Below, one piece after another: positions 26,360 to 38,259 of a DNA stretch of 64,000 bases. The notes under the pieces are model-generated. The model did no database searches and was not told the DNA's origin. It saw nothing but the letters and a program-made list of their open reading frames with translations. Each line of letters begins with the position of its first letter. The first letter of the stretch is position 1. The position numbers and the translations under genes were made by a program. The stretch comes from Cardinalis cardinalis (lineage: Eukaryota > Chordata > Aves > Passeriformes > Cardinalidae), in the NCBI GenBank assembly GCA_014549065.1, contig JACDOX010000013.1:5213241-5277240 (forward strand), read 5' to 3'.

Positions 26360-26419
26360 ATCCAAACTTAACCAATGGTAAGGGTNTAGAGGTATCCATA
26401 ATTGACCAATAGTAAGGGT
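26360..26419 (-). promoter_or_regulatory. Duplicated CCAAT-type U3 module
   Basis: Two 26-bp direct repeats at 26360-26385 and 26394-26419 (period 34) share ACCAAT(G/A)GTAAGGGT and match at about 22 of 26 positions. Both sit just upstream of the TATA box in the LTR's reading direction. Duplicated enhancer modules are common in retroviral U3 regions. Factor binding is inferred. Confidence 0.55.
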
Positions 26420-26563
26420 TAAAGTAACTTTGCCTTACAGGGTTACAGAGGTAGGTTATGGGGCNGATGTCCAGGGAGACAGGAACTTCTTTGCTGCTGT
26501 GCCAGCATTCCTATTATTTAAATTCTCCATGGGGCTTTAGCCAGGTCCATGGGGTTTACTACN

Positions 26564-26680
26564 ATATAATCCTGAGCAATCTGCCTTAGGTGTCCCTGGC
26601 TGTGCATGGGGGATTGGACCAGATGACCNCCTGAGATCCCTTTCAGCCCCAACCATTCCATGATAATGGGATTCTGTCCT
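26564..26680 (+). mobile_element. CR1 LINE 3' end (right piece)
   Basis: After the second ATATAAT the CR1 continues with CCTGAGCAATCTGCC, then GGGGGATTGGACCAGATGA, then CCCCAACCATTCCATGATAA and a degenerate ATTCTG tail. This is the same insertion as 25830-26005, split by the LTR. Confidence 0.9.
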
Positions 26681-27730
26681 GTCCTTTAGGTTGGTTTTCA
26701 AGACTCCTTATTACCACAAGGCCCATGCCAAGTTGCTGGCTGATGGGAAGTGCTTACTGATGTTTCTCATCTTAAAAGAGTGTGCTGTGTGTNTGCCCAA
26801 GTTGCAGTAAGCCAAACTGTCCTGTCATGTGACCTTCCTTTTTCCCTGACCTCTGTCCCTTCCAAGACCTCTTTGCTTGCACCAGCTTATCACTTTTAAT
26901 TTTGAGATCCTAAAATACTCTGGAAAGGACCCATTTCTCAGATCATGTTTGTATAGCAGGTAGAACTGTATGCCTCTACTCTGAGCAGCTACTCATAGAN
27001 GAGACAGTGCTGTTACTAAATGCCACCCCGCTGGGCATAGTCCTGAAACCAAACATCTTTGCTAATTAAATCCAAATCTTNAACTTTTTCACTTTTCCTC
27101 TTTTGCCAAAAAAAAAAAAAACCAACCCCAAACAAATGAACAAACAAACAAAAACACCACCAAACCCCATGTAACCTAGTCTTTTTGTAAAGGCATGTGA
27201 CTCAGCCATGCTAAATTAGGGGTCAGGTTTGTGCCTCCTAGTCATGTTACATCAGGANTCACAGGGACAAACACTGTTTTTTCAGGGCTTAGAGCCTGTA
27301 GGAGCACTCATGGAGTATAGCATGAGTAATGAAAGTAAAGCCATGTTAAAAAGCTCCCTCATGTTATTACTCAGCAGTTCATTAAGATATACCTTGTTTA
27401 CCTGCTGCAGCCTGCACACCAGATTTAGCTCTCTGCAGGAATCTGAAGGCAGTTAGTATGCAGAAGCTGTGAATTGCAATGAAAAACAAAACACTTCTGT
27501 TTCATGATTTTGTGAAAAGCAAAGTAATTAAAAAGTGACTGAGAGCCTGCTCATCCCTTCCAGATTTTTCCCCAGGCAGATAAAAGTGTGGCACAGAAAA
27601 GCAGGAAAACAGATCTGATGATCTTAACTTATTGACAGGCTGGGAAACACGGAACATTTCCTCTTTCGCTCTTTGGGCTTTCTGTGAAAGCTTATAATCT
27701 CCTTTGGCTTGTTAACCACTGCTGAGGCAG

Positions 27731-27783
27731 GCCAGAACTCATTTGCATTCTTGTGTTGCTCAGTGACCCTCCAGTGATGTCAG
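27731..27783 (+). other. Weak candidate exon
   Basis: GAGGCAG precedes 27731 and GATGTCAG/GTAAGAAC follows at 27783/27784, a strong donor. The acceptor side has only a moderate pyrimidine tract. An alternative acceptor (TTGCTCAG at 27763) would leave a tiny exon. No coding signal. Confidence 0.12.
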
Positions 27784-27920
27784 GTAAGAACACTGATTTT
27801 TAATTAAAATCTCAATTTTCAAGTACATTTCACAGTTAATACATGGTGAGAAGTTCTGACCAACTACATTGTTTTGCTAAGCCATGTGGGTTCAGCTGTN
27901 TTCTTAATCACCTCTAAAGC

Positions 27921-27972
27921 AAAATGTGACTTTCCAGAAAATGTGACATTCCAGAAAAATGTGACTTCACAG
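27921..27972. repeat. Three tandem 17-18-bp units
   Basis: AAAATGTGACTTTCCAG, AAAATGTGACATTCCAG and a third copy AAAAATGTGACTTCACAG abut at 27921, 27938 and 27955. Units 1 and 2 differ at one base. Each of the first two carries TTCCAG followed by AA, which resembles a heat-shock-factor TTCnnGAA pair. Confidence 0.85.
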
Positions 27973-28404
27973 GACAATGAATATGTGAATGGTTGATCTG
28001 CCATATGCACCAGAAGTTCCTCATTTGAAGGAAGCATTGAGTGTGAGAACAGGAAAACATCCTGTGTTTAAAGATTTAAAAGCCCATGATCGCTGTGTGA
28101 AATGGTACACAGCAAGTTGCNGTGCAGCATACAATAAATTGCTGGTTAATGTGTTCCCATGTTATTTGTTTTACTCATTCTGATTTTTTAGGCCTTTATG
28201 AGCCCATCACAATAGGCACACATGAGACCCATCAGTGACTTTATCCCTGGTCTCTGGTCTCAAGATCTAGGCAAGCATTATTCACCTTGTTATACCAAGG
28301 GGCATGAGGTGTCAGTGCCAAGATCTCCAGCTGGTATAACCAGTCCTGGTATAACCTGGAGCAGAGAAACCTCCAGAGCTACAAGAATTTACATTTGCAC
28401 ATCC

Positions 28405-28505
28405 AGGGAGTAAACAACTCACCCAAGGATGTGCAGAAATTCTGTAGCCGGGAAGTGAATTCATGTCTGAATCTCCGGCTCAGGATCGCCTTCCTCACCT
28501 GCCAG
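28405..28505 (-). repeat. Ancient MIR-like SINE trace, antisense
   Basis: Plus-strand ACTCACCCAAGGATGTGCAG, AATTCTGTAGCCGGGAAGTG and AATTCATGTCTGAATCTCC correspond block by block to the complement of the MIR core ('cttgcccaaggtcacacagc...tggcagagccgggattcgaaccc'). Divergence is high. Confidence 0.45.
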
Positions 28506-31242
28506 AGCNGTGCCTGCAAATGCTATTAGATATTTATTTTGCCCATTCACAAGCCATCACACTCTCAGTAAGGATGGTTGGCTGCACANGCCAGCTCCAG
28601 CTGGCCTTTCAGGAGCAGGCACAATGAATGAGGATGTTTCCTGCTCAACAACCATTCTCCCACCCTTTTTGACTGTTGTAGTTGACTGCTCCCCCAGACA
28701 GGGCTTTTCAACATTTTCACTGAGTCAAAAATAAAAAAAAGCAGTTCTGGACTGCTTGCAACATTTAATTCACCTTGAATCATTTGGTTCCACTTTGAGA
28801 CTTTGTAAAAATAACCCAGGGGCCAGATTCACAAGAGGAATGAGGTAATTCAGAGAAGCTGGTATTCCTTCCTCCCATGCCCTAGATCCCAGTCAAGGCT
28901 GGACATTCACATCATATGTGGGAGACCTTGGGTCCAATTCCGCTTTTGTCTGGTCAACAGCAGGAATTTTAACCTCAGGCTGACCCACTCAGAAAATACC
29001 ACAAGTGCTAAGCTGCAGTGAGTGCGGAGGCAGGGGTCTCATGGCTTTTCTCTTATGCCTGGACCACTTAACAAAGAAAACTTAAATACTAGCTGGATAA
29101 AAAAAATAGTATACTTCTCTCTAAGTTGATGATTAGGTCATTTGGCAAGGGGAACTTCAGATTTTTAGTTGCTGCTTCAGTGTATGTTTATTTACGAATT
29201 TGAGTGGAAGCATTTCAACAAGAGAGAATAAATANCCCACATTACCACCCAGCCCCCAGTGCCAGAGAGCTCTCCTGGGAAGCAGCACACTTAGTTTCTG
29301 ACCTGGTGTTTGTCCTACCTACTGGAAAACGAAGTTTGGAGTGAGAGTGGGGAAAGGGACACTGGCTCATCTCTGAAATTTATGCTCTAGGAATTCAAAT
29401 CAGAATACACAGATAAATTTTTGGGACAGACTAACTATTCAGCAACAAGAGTCATCATCCACCTCCACCTAAACCACTGCTTGTAAAGTAGAAGGCTGAC
29501 AGAAATGTCCACCAGAATGTAACACTCTGCGCTATCTCTTGCTCAGTGTCTAGCTGGGGAAAAAACCTAAGAAAACATCCCCCAGACTTGCAAGATATGG
29601 GTGACCAGGAAAGTAATTGTCAAATGTTGAAGGCTATATTTTCCATTTCACCCCCNTCACCTGCCCTTCTCTACCAGGGGACTCAGAAAAATGAGGTTTC
29701 TAGATCATAATCTGCAGAGAATTCCTTATAAACCCCTTGGATAGGTTTCAGTTTTTAAGATTTTACTGAACCAACTGTTATTCTTCTGAACAAAGAAGCA
29801 AAAAAAAAAAATCAAAGCTTTCAACTAGGTCATGCTAGTATTATCATGAGTGAGTGTGAGCGGTATCATTTCACACATACTGCATCTCTCAATTAAGGAA
29901 AATGCCAGACTTCTGTTAGCAAGACAGCTGGTGGTACTCAGTGACTAAATATAGTACTGTCATCACCTAGGAGCACAGCCAGGACATTTTAATGGTTGGG
30001 ACAACTGATATTTCAGTTTAGCCAAAACAATTTTTAATCACACACTATTATTTTAAATAGCCAGTGGACAAAATCAGTGAATGAATGCATTTGTAATATA
30101 TTTTAACCATTTTATTTNTTAGGTAAATTTTTAACCAATATTCAGCTGATCTTAAAAGAAATTCCACATATTGTGTATATTTGAGATAGAAAAAAAATCA
30201 GCTAAGTAAATACAGCTGGCATTCAGCTGATTCTTTGATTCTCTGTATGTTAGATAGACTAAACTCCCTTAGACAGTCTTTTTATTTTGTGTAGAATCCC
30301 TTGATCAGTGAGGCTTAGATCCTCTAGAGAGTGATTATTAGGGATGATTCCATTGCAAAGGGGAGGCAAAGCCCAAATAAAATATCTGTAGCTCATCTTA
30401 AACGAAGCCTAATTCAGTTACCCCATATTTGATGAAAACAATTTAATCTGCAGTTACAGCTGGAATAATTCCTAAATTATGTCAGTTCTCAGAGAATTTA
30501 CTTTCCTGAAAAATGTCTTCCAGGCTGAGGGGGAATGTCTTCTGGGTTCTCACCTCTCCATNAATATCCCAGGCATTTTGCATTTTTGTGTTAGCATTCT
30601 TTGTGTGTTCTGTGGAACAAGCCAAAAGAGGACAGACAGTTAAGTATTGCTAAGGGTGAATGGAAGCAGCTCTCTGCACATCATGCTATTGTACCTTTAA
30701 GGTCCATGATCCTGAGCCTGCCAGGTTTACAAACATGGGCTGTGCTCATGTGTAGCTGAGGCACAGAAATGAAGTGTCTGTTTCTTTCCTGTTTCCAAAA
30801 AATACTGAGTTTAGGTCTGGTTTAGCTGTGACTGAGTAGTTATTTCAAAATGTTTATTAACAGTTTTATTGCTTTATTTCTGCTGCCAGCTCTAAACAAT
30901 AGAGGCCAGGAACACCAGCTTTGTTTGTACTTATATTAATATGTGGCTGCCTATGGACATAAACTCAGAGGCATCCTCTGCAGCCAGTGGATTAGAGACT
31001 TGTTAGTCCTGCTACATGTTGAATGTGAGCTGGAAAACGGCAATGCTACAGAGCTATCTCAAAATGAAGAGAGTCAGGAGCAGGTTTTCCCGTGTGAAAA
31101 CCTCACTGATTACATCTGTGCTACCAGTGGTGTTGCCTGGAACAGATTTTTCAGCACCTATCCTCTTTCAGTACCCTCCTTAGCCAGAGCAATGAAGAGC
31201 ATTTTAGTACTGAGTTGAATTTTTTTTTTTTTTTTGTGATAA
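28506..31242. other. Non-coding stretch
   Basis: No supported gene. A 12-base A run lies at about 29801-29812 and a 16-base T run (31220-31235) immediately before the solo LTR. A 91-codon open frame at 30943-31218 is unrecognised. Confidence 0.55.
31238..31242. repeat. Left target-site duplication (GATAA)
   Basis: GATAA directly precedes the TG at 31243 and is repeated exactly at 31843-31847 after the CA at 31842. A 5-bp duplication is typical of ERVL-class integration. Confidence 0.85.
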
Positions 31243-31842
31243 TGACCTGGTTTTGGCTGAGATAGAATTTATTTTCTTCTTAATAGCTGGTACAATGCTT
31301 TGTTTTGGATTCAGNATGAGAAAAATTCTGATACCACAGTGATGTTTAGGTTGTTGTTAAGTAGTGCTCACTCTGAGTCAAGGATTTTCCAGTTTCCTGT
31401 GCTCTGCTAGGGAGGAACTGCACAAGAAGTTGGGAAGGAGCATGGCCAGGACAGCTGATCTGATCTGATCTGCCCAAAGGGGTATGCCATGCCACAGAAT
31501 GGCATTTCCAGTTNATGAACTGGGGAGAGCTGGCTGGAAGGGGCCAGTTGCTATTTGGTGTTATGGCAGGCCCTCAGTCAATGGGTGGTGAGTACTTGGA
31601 TTGTGCATCGCTTGCTTTTTCTTGTGGTTTAGTTCTCTCTGCTTTTATTACAATTATTATTATTATTTCCATTAATGGTATTATATTATTTTACTTTGTT
31701 TCAATTATTAAACTACTCCTATTTAAACACTTGTGTTTTGTTTTTCCTCTTATGATTTTCCTCCCTATTCCACCAGGGGTGCAGGAGAGCTGAGCAAGTG
31801 GCTGCCTTGAACTAAGTTGCCACCTGGGGTCAAACCATGACA
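31243..31842 (+). mobile_element. Solo LTR, ERVL-like, 600 bp
   Basis: Begins TGACCTGGTTTTGGCTGAGA and ends GGGGTCAAACCATGACA, both characteristic of a common passerine LTR family that I recognise (interior blocks TAGCTGGTACAATGCTTTGT and GTTTTGGATTCAG also match). A poly(A)-signal-like ATTAAA lies near 31707, and the 3' segment CCACCAGGGGTGCAGGAGAG is also typical. The TATA region expected near 31505 is eroded (GTTNATGAACTGGGG). There is a small AATTATTATTATTATT run at about 31653-31668. No internal region or second LTR is present, so recombination has left a solo copy. N at 31315 and 31514. Confidence 0.9.
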
Positions 31843-31847
31843 GATAA
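31843..31847. repeat. Right target-site duplication (GATAA)
   Basis: Exact copy of 31238-31242, adjoining the LTR's terminal CA. Confidence 0.85.
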
Positions 31848-32404
31848 AAGACAATGAGATTGAAGCTAGAGAGAGAGAAAAAAAAGCTTTAATGCACTTA
31901 TTTTTATGTGTAAGCTCTTTATCCATGCAGTCAAGCTAATACATGCAACAGCAGTGCAAATTTCTGTCTTGGTCTCCTGGCCAAGTTTTCCTCCAGTTTC
32001 CCTGCTGCCTTGACCCCCACAGGGTTGTTTTGCATTGGATCCATACCTGGATGAAGAGTCCCTCTGGCAGGACCACCAACAGGCAGTGCCAGAGCTGATG
32101 TCTTGTTTCAGTCACTCTTCCCTTCAGATGTTAGTAAGATCTGGTGCACATCTAGCCACAGAGCTCAGCAAACAGAGGTGTGTGAGTGCTTTGTTCTGCC
32201 ACTGCCTCTCACCATGGTGTTTGCATCCAGCCAAGAGGGCTCAGCTGGACGGGGAATGAACTCCTGTTTTCCTGCAGGTGACAAGAACTTCTGCTGGTAG
32301 CGGTCAGCACAGCTCCCCTTCCTTGGGCCCTGAGGGAAACTGCAGCTGTGTCAAGTGTTGTAAGGGAGACAGTTCTCCTCATTGATCTCTACCAAGACAT
32401 TTTC
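31848..32404. other. Non-coding stretch between LTR and CR1
   Basis: Moderate GC. A 74-codon frame at 32035-32259 is unrecognised. Nothing further identified. Confidence 0.5.
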
Positions 32405-32690
32405 TCTGACAAGGCTGTGCAGTGATAGGGCAAGAGGGAAGAGCTTGAAGCTGAAAGACGGAAGGTTTAGGTTAGATACTAGGAAAAAATTATTTAGTCA
32501 GAGGGTAGTGAGGCACAGGAATGGGCTGGCAGAGAAGTTGTGGATGCCCTAACCCTAGAAAATGCTCAAGGCTAGGCTGGATGTGGCTTTGAGCAAGCCA
32601 ATCTAGTGAAAGTTGTCCCTGCAGGGCATTAAGGTAATCTTTAAGGTCTGTTCAAACCCCAACCATTCTGTTATTCTGGGATTCTAGGAT
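32405..32690 (+). mobile_element. CR1 LINE 3' fragment
   Basis: GTGATAGGGCAAGAGGGAAG, then GGTTTAGGTTAGATACTAGG, GGAATGGGCTGGCAGAGAAG and the tail CAAACCCCAACCATTCTG with repeated ATTCT units reproduce the last ~280 bp of a CR1 (end of ORF2 and 3' UTR). It is 5'-truncated and full of stops. The left boundary is approximate. Confidence 0.85.
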
Positions 32691-35600
32691 CACTGGAAAA
32701 TTAATAATAATCTGGTGGAAACTGTGTTTCTGCCATCCCAGTGCTGTTGTGCTGGTATGAGGGGAGTGCTGGAGTGCTGAATGTGCAGCTTCTGACACCT
32801 GTGNAGCTCACCAAAGAGAGAGCCAAAGACCTTGCCTTCTTCTTTCCTCTCTTGCCATTACAGCTGAAGAAGTTCCAGAAGATTTAATATCTGACAAGCA
32901 AGTTTTGATTTTGGATTATTCTCTTGCTTGAATAGAAGACATCTATGGATAGGCAGACATCTATAACAAGGACAATTAACATATCCTTCTATAGAAAAAC
33001 ATTTTTTCCCCAGTCATTCATTCTTTGTTCATGGGCAATGTTTTTTTATTTATGATTGCTTTAACAGCTCCATTTTTGTAGCCAGACCAGTACTGTCTGT
33101 GATTGATGTAATAACTATAATCATAACCAATAAATCTATCCTTTGAGAGGTGCTGCTAGCCTTATTGCTTTGTTTTTAACCTTACTTTACTTTTAACCTG
33201 ATAACTTTACAGCTTTAGTCAGCAAATTATGATAGCCTTTCTCTTTTAATAGAAATGTTTTCATTTCTGCTATGCTAAATTAGTTGTTTTAAAAAACTTT
33301 TTTTTGAACACCACAGGAAGGCATAATTGGGAAGTATTAATTTGTGCTTGAAAAGTATATTTAAATTCTTTTTCTTTGAAATGAACACATACTGTGACCT
33401 AGTTTTTATAAACAAAGAAAGAAATAAATGCCAGATCTGAAAAGTAGATTTAGCTAGATAGTATTCTACTTTTTAATTATTTTTCAAATGTAAGAGGTGA
33501 TTTCACCTATTTACATTTTGCTAGAGGCTAAAGGGAGAAAAAAGCATGCATCCTGAGTTGAGTTCAGAGAGTCTGCNTTGCCAAAAATGAAGCCAAACAT
33601 ATTAATATACAGGCTCTCTCAAAGTCTCAGAAGCATCAGGAATCCATTTGAAAGAAGAGGAGCTGGTCTGGTTTGTCAGTCTGGCAAGTACCAGTGGAAA
33701 AATCCATCATCTACCAACAAATACATGCTTGCACAGTCAGTCCTACAGCCGTGAAGGGTCTGCAGAACAGCTCCACTCCCAGGAGCTGAACCCCTGTTAG
33801 TGCCTGAGGCCATGTTGGCTCTGCTAGGGAGAAAGGCAGACACAGGAATGCAGAGGTGAAATATCCTGCAAAGATGATTTTNCTACAAAATATTAAATTT
33901 GCTTCGTATAAAATTTTACAAGCATACATCCTAGACCACCCAAAAGTTGTAGTGATTAATCCAGAGATTAATCTACCCTGTCCTTTACGTGATTACTTTT
34001 AAATGTTCATTCATTGCGATATACTTCAGACTGTTAAACACAGCCACATGGAGCGTGTTTGTAAAGTACATGTGTTGTCTAAAATGTACATGAAATTTAA
34101 AGGTTCTCTTGTTACCATACAGTTCCAGACATAAACTCCCTTTTTTCATGAATTCAACAGTTAGATGAAGAAACCTCTCCAAAACTGAAAAGAAAGAATG
34201 ACTAATTAAAGAACCTGAGACTTAAATGCAGACTTGTTCTCAGTTTACCAGACTGTAAAACTCTTACCTTAGTGGGTACACAGACAGGCATATGTTCACA
34301 ACTGATTTTTTTGCAGATAATTGAATAACTCTTGTAGCAATGGCCTCTTTGGAATACGAGAGAAAGCACTCCATCAAATGGANGTAATTTATTTCACAGG
34401 GAGGGGGAAAAGCTTTGGTGAGTTTTCCAAGAAAAATTTCAAGCCTTACGTGAATACGTTCACCTAGCAGCTCCACTGACGTGAATCGATCTATAAACCC
34501 ACATGTGTAAGACAGCTATGAGTAGTAAAAGTAACAACTCTGAGCTATTAAGACGTCTAAGTATGTCTTTACATAAAAGCCTTAAAGGGCTGCACAGGGA
34601 GTCATTATGGGGTATTATGTCAGGACCTTACTTACTCAACNCGTAGAAGTTGACACTGACACTGTCAGCTGTGATGTAAAACGCTTGGAGGCTTGTTTCA
34701 CAGGACAAGTGTTTCCAAAGAGTTCAGCACCCACCAGTTCCCATGTAGGCAGCTAAATGAGGTGATGAAACTTTAAATGCTCTCAGCTTTCGTGGGAGCT
34801 GAAGTCTTTTGAAAAATCCAGCTTTCCCTGGGGTAGCTGTACCATTTGAGCTCGTGGAGGGGTGATGAGAGGGACGAAGTAAAGTACTGGTGTCCTGTGA
34901 AGGTGGCTGCTGAGAGAGGGTCTTCTGAACCCCTGTGGAATGTCTAAAGCACGCTGAAGGAACATCTCTTCTTAATCTGTAACATCTATGCCATAGCTCA
35001 GAGTTAAGGAGTTTAATGAATGAAAAAAAACCCCAAACAAACAAAGCATTGTCTGCTCTGGAAATGTCCTCTCCCAGATCATAAGACAACACTATATTAA
35101 CTGTGTGAACATGGTATCTGATACAGCAGACTATTATTCTGAATTTTCTTACTCAAACATCATATTCCAGTGCACATGAAAGCCAGCATAATTCACAGAA
35201 TGCCTTTATATCCTATAATTTTATTTTAAAAAGATGCAAACAAAACAATGTGTTAGATTNCATTCTCAAACTGTTCAGATGTTTAATGCTATTGCTTCAG
35301 CAATAAAAGGAACATTAAAGTCCTGAGGCCAGACTGAGTCTAGCTATTTTCTAGCTCTGTCAGGCTGGAGTGGAGCCGAGGCACCTGGCTGCTGGAGCCC
35401 TTCAGAGAGCCTGTCCCACACTGCTGCTGGCTGGGCCCTCACTCTGGACCCCTTAGGGGCACAAAAATCCCTGCTGCTGAAGGAGATTGGCTTTGTTCAT
35501 GATGTTAGAGGGGAGNACAGAAGGAAAAGACATCAAGGGCTGTCAGACACGAAGACAGCAGCAATTACATCACAAGGTGGGGCAGGANCAGGGGAAGCAT

Positions 35601-38259
35601 GGCTGTAAGGCTTTGCCCTCTTCTCCAAATCCTCCTCAGGCACCAGCTGATGGCCACTGCCTTACTGCTGGAGGCAGGACAGCAGGTTGGACAGGCCAGC
35701 TGCCTCTCCATGAGTGAACTGTCTGGTTTCTCACACCACGACCCAGATAGGTAGGAGGAGAGGGTCCCCAAATGTCACCTAACTCCNGGGAGAGGCCAGT
35801 CTGCCAGGCCTGCCTGAAGCCGCTGCTCCCTCCTTGCATTTTGGTGGCATGGCGCTTCCATGTGCAGTGGGCTTTCCAAAGACAANGGTGTGACTTTGCC
35901 CTTCCATCTCTAGCTGACCCTCCCAGAGTCCAGTAGAGTCTCCTAGTCAGCTGTTTCTGAGTTAATTAAGCTTGCATTTTCTCCTGGTCAAGTACTTCAC
36001 CTATTCACTTGCTTTCTCATCTCATAGCTACCTATTGTCTAGAGTAAACTCTGAATCTTAAGTCCCAAGTGCACACCAAAAAAAAAAAAATTATATGTAG
36101 TCTTGACCTGATTGCATAAGCTACAGAGGAAACATCACTATGTCTTGCTGCCTGTATCCAGGTACTTCTGTGCACAGNATGGGAATGTTAAATTGTTCTT
36201 TGGATCTGATGCTCTGATCTTAGTAACAAAGTCTCAGTGACATCCTTAATTTTGTGTCCTTTTAGCATCTCTATTTTGTACTTTGCAACCTCTTGCAAAG
36301 TGGTCTTTTTCTGCAGTTATAGAGGCATTTTTAGTAGAATGATACTTTCTCCTGTCTAATAGGAGATAAAGATGAGATAGTTTTTCAGTGTGGTTCATTA
36401 GGATAACAACCCATTCCAAAATTATCCTATATTCCATGCTAAAATCTGTGGAAAGGTTTAACCTCCTGCAATTTAACTGTAAGTTACACAGAGAGAAATG
36501 GATTTTCTGTAGGTAAAATAAAGAGAAACCCAGGAATGATGACTAGAAAAAAGAATACTTAAAAAGACCAAGTATTTTATTCCTTCTCAGGCTCTTTCAT
36601 CTTAACTGACATTCTAAAAAATGGCCAATCTTAGGACTATGATTTATTACCTTAAAAGTTTTAAGACTTGCCTTTTTTTAAAAGCTTTGTCAGTTTTAAA
36701 ACTTCCATGAGATTCTGTTTTGAGTCCTTTGAGAATTAACAAGCAAAAGGTTGCAGTTGCAGACAGAGACACGTTTTTCACGCTTCCCTCCCTCCCAGTG
36801 ACTTGTTTTCCATGTTCAGCCTCTGCAGAATGAAAGGAGAAAAAAACTGCAGCCAGCAATGTCAGTTCATGTTATTGTTCTGTATAGAGAAATGCCTTTG
36901 CCAACATTTATATGGAGCTTTGNAGAGTGTAATAAAAAACCCAATTGAATCTCTTATGACTTCCTTACTTTACTTGGTTATTTTCCCAAGTTCAGACAAA
37001 AGGCTGAGATTCATCTGACTTGTGCTGGAGTACATGAAACTTAAATTTCTCACTGAGCTATTTGCCTAAGTTGGCCCCACAGTCCCATCTCCCCATAGAT
37101 GGAGATAAGTAATCCAGATAGTGTTTTATCCCTTTCTGGGACTGCTGGGCTGACTTGCACTATGGAAGAGCCATCTCTGTTTGCATGCAGAGGACCACCC
37201 AGCTGACCAGCCTAACTGGTGTCTACATTTTGGATGGCTAAAGTTTGGTCTGATTCATTCTCCTACAAGTTCATCTTTCCATTTAGGAAAGCTCAGGNTG
37301 CAGAGCACCTAAAAAGACTGCAATGTTGGTCACAAAAGCATCCCCTCCCTTACAAATTTCTAAGGACACAATCATTCAATATTTCCTATCTCTGACATTA
37401 CATATATATATACATATATATATATACATACATATATATATATACAGGTCTCATCAAATAGAAAAAAATAGAGAAAAATAGAGGAAAAATTTTGACTGAA
37501 AAATCATGAAAGAATTGAGCTGGTCACTGGTCTGTGATTCACTAAGTCTGTCTCTATAAAATGAGTTGAAATGAATTTCCTGGTATGAAAAAATCCCCAA
37601 AAGTCTCATGAATTTTAGAATGAATGTTTCTGAATGCCTTAAAATTCATGTGGGAAATGAATTAATCATTCTTTCTTATTTTCTTGTTGACAAAGTCTTC
37701 CTTCTCATCCAATCAAAGCGAGGGCTACACACTGGGATACTGGCTGTGCTCAGTGAATGCTGAGTAGCACCCATCAGCCGAGACTTTGTCACTGAAAATA
37801 TTTGCTGGAACCTTCAGTATGCAGAATGCATTAGAATGAAATCAGAATTTATTTGCAAGCCATTCAGTGACTGCAGAACTGTCTGCATTTATGAGTGGTT
37901 TAACAGTCTGCACACACATTCATGGTTTACACTGGGCACACCTGCCATTCAATTAAAAAAGGAAATATGAATTAACTATATAGATTTGAGCAAGCCANGT
38001 GGATTTTGGTGAGATAGTAGCAAACATGACAGCTCTCTGCACATTGTTTGAGCATGTAACTTATCTGAGGAATGTGGAAAAACTCTGACATTATTGTTAC
38101 TNCTTCTAATATGACCAGATTCTGCAGTCCTTATAAATTCACACTCTGTATTAAAGCTNGAGAAAACTTCATGTATGTTTTGGTTGGTATAGGACAGAGT
38201 AAAGTACAGAAAAAGAGACTCATATGTGTACTTTTGTATTCATGCATATTAATGAATAT
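32691..38259. other. Non-coding stretch
   Basis: AT-rich at 32880-33560. A GC-richer patch at 35340-35960 is open on both strands without a recognised product. An A run lies at about 36079-36091, and TA/CATATA simple repeat at 37401-37445. No supported gene. Confidence 0.5.
37401..37445. repeat. TA/CATA microsatellite
   Basis: Alternating TA units interrupted by CATA and CATACA motifs, about 45 bp. Self-complementary and probably length-variable. Confidence 0.9.

Larger units (their letters stand above)
26006..26563 (-). mobile_element. Solo LTR inserted into CR1, reverse orientation
   Basis: The 558-bp insert is flanked by ATATAAT at 25999-26005 and 26564-26570, the site duplication (up to 7 bp; part may be chance). 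On the minus strand it starts NGTAGTAAACC (TG if the N is T on that strand). It carries repeated CCAAT modules, then a TATA box (CCCTATAAAAAGGGC), as a retroviral U3 would. A canonical CA at the 3' end is not seen, so the end is mutated or the boundary is shifted by the ATA repeats. No internal retroviral region is present, so it is a solo LTR. The class is uncertain (ERVK- or ERVL-like). It has several Ns and many CpGs at 26107-26150. Confidence 0.75.
26681..28404. other. Non-coding stretch
   Basis: Contains an A-rich/ACAAA low-complexity tract (about 27107-27165), a 17-bp tandem repeat at 27921 and a splice-bounded interval at 27731-27783. A perfect POU octamer ATTTGCAT lies at 27741-27748. 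The left part (26681-27260) has an unusually high N density. Confidence 0.5.

Noticed and set aside
37170..37260. Possible second CR1/L3-like tail (TTTGGTCTGATTCATTC)
   Set aside because: Only one short motif matches; the flanking blocks do not follow the expected order.
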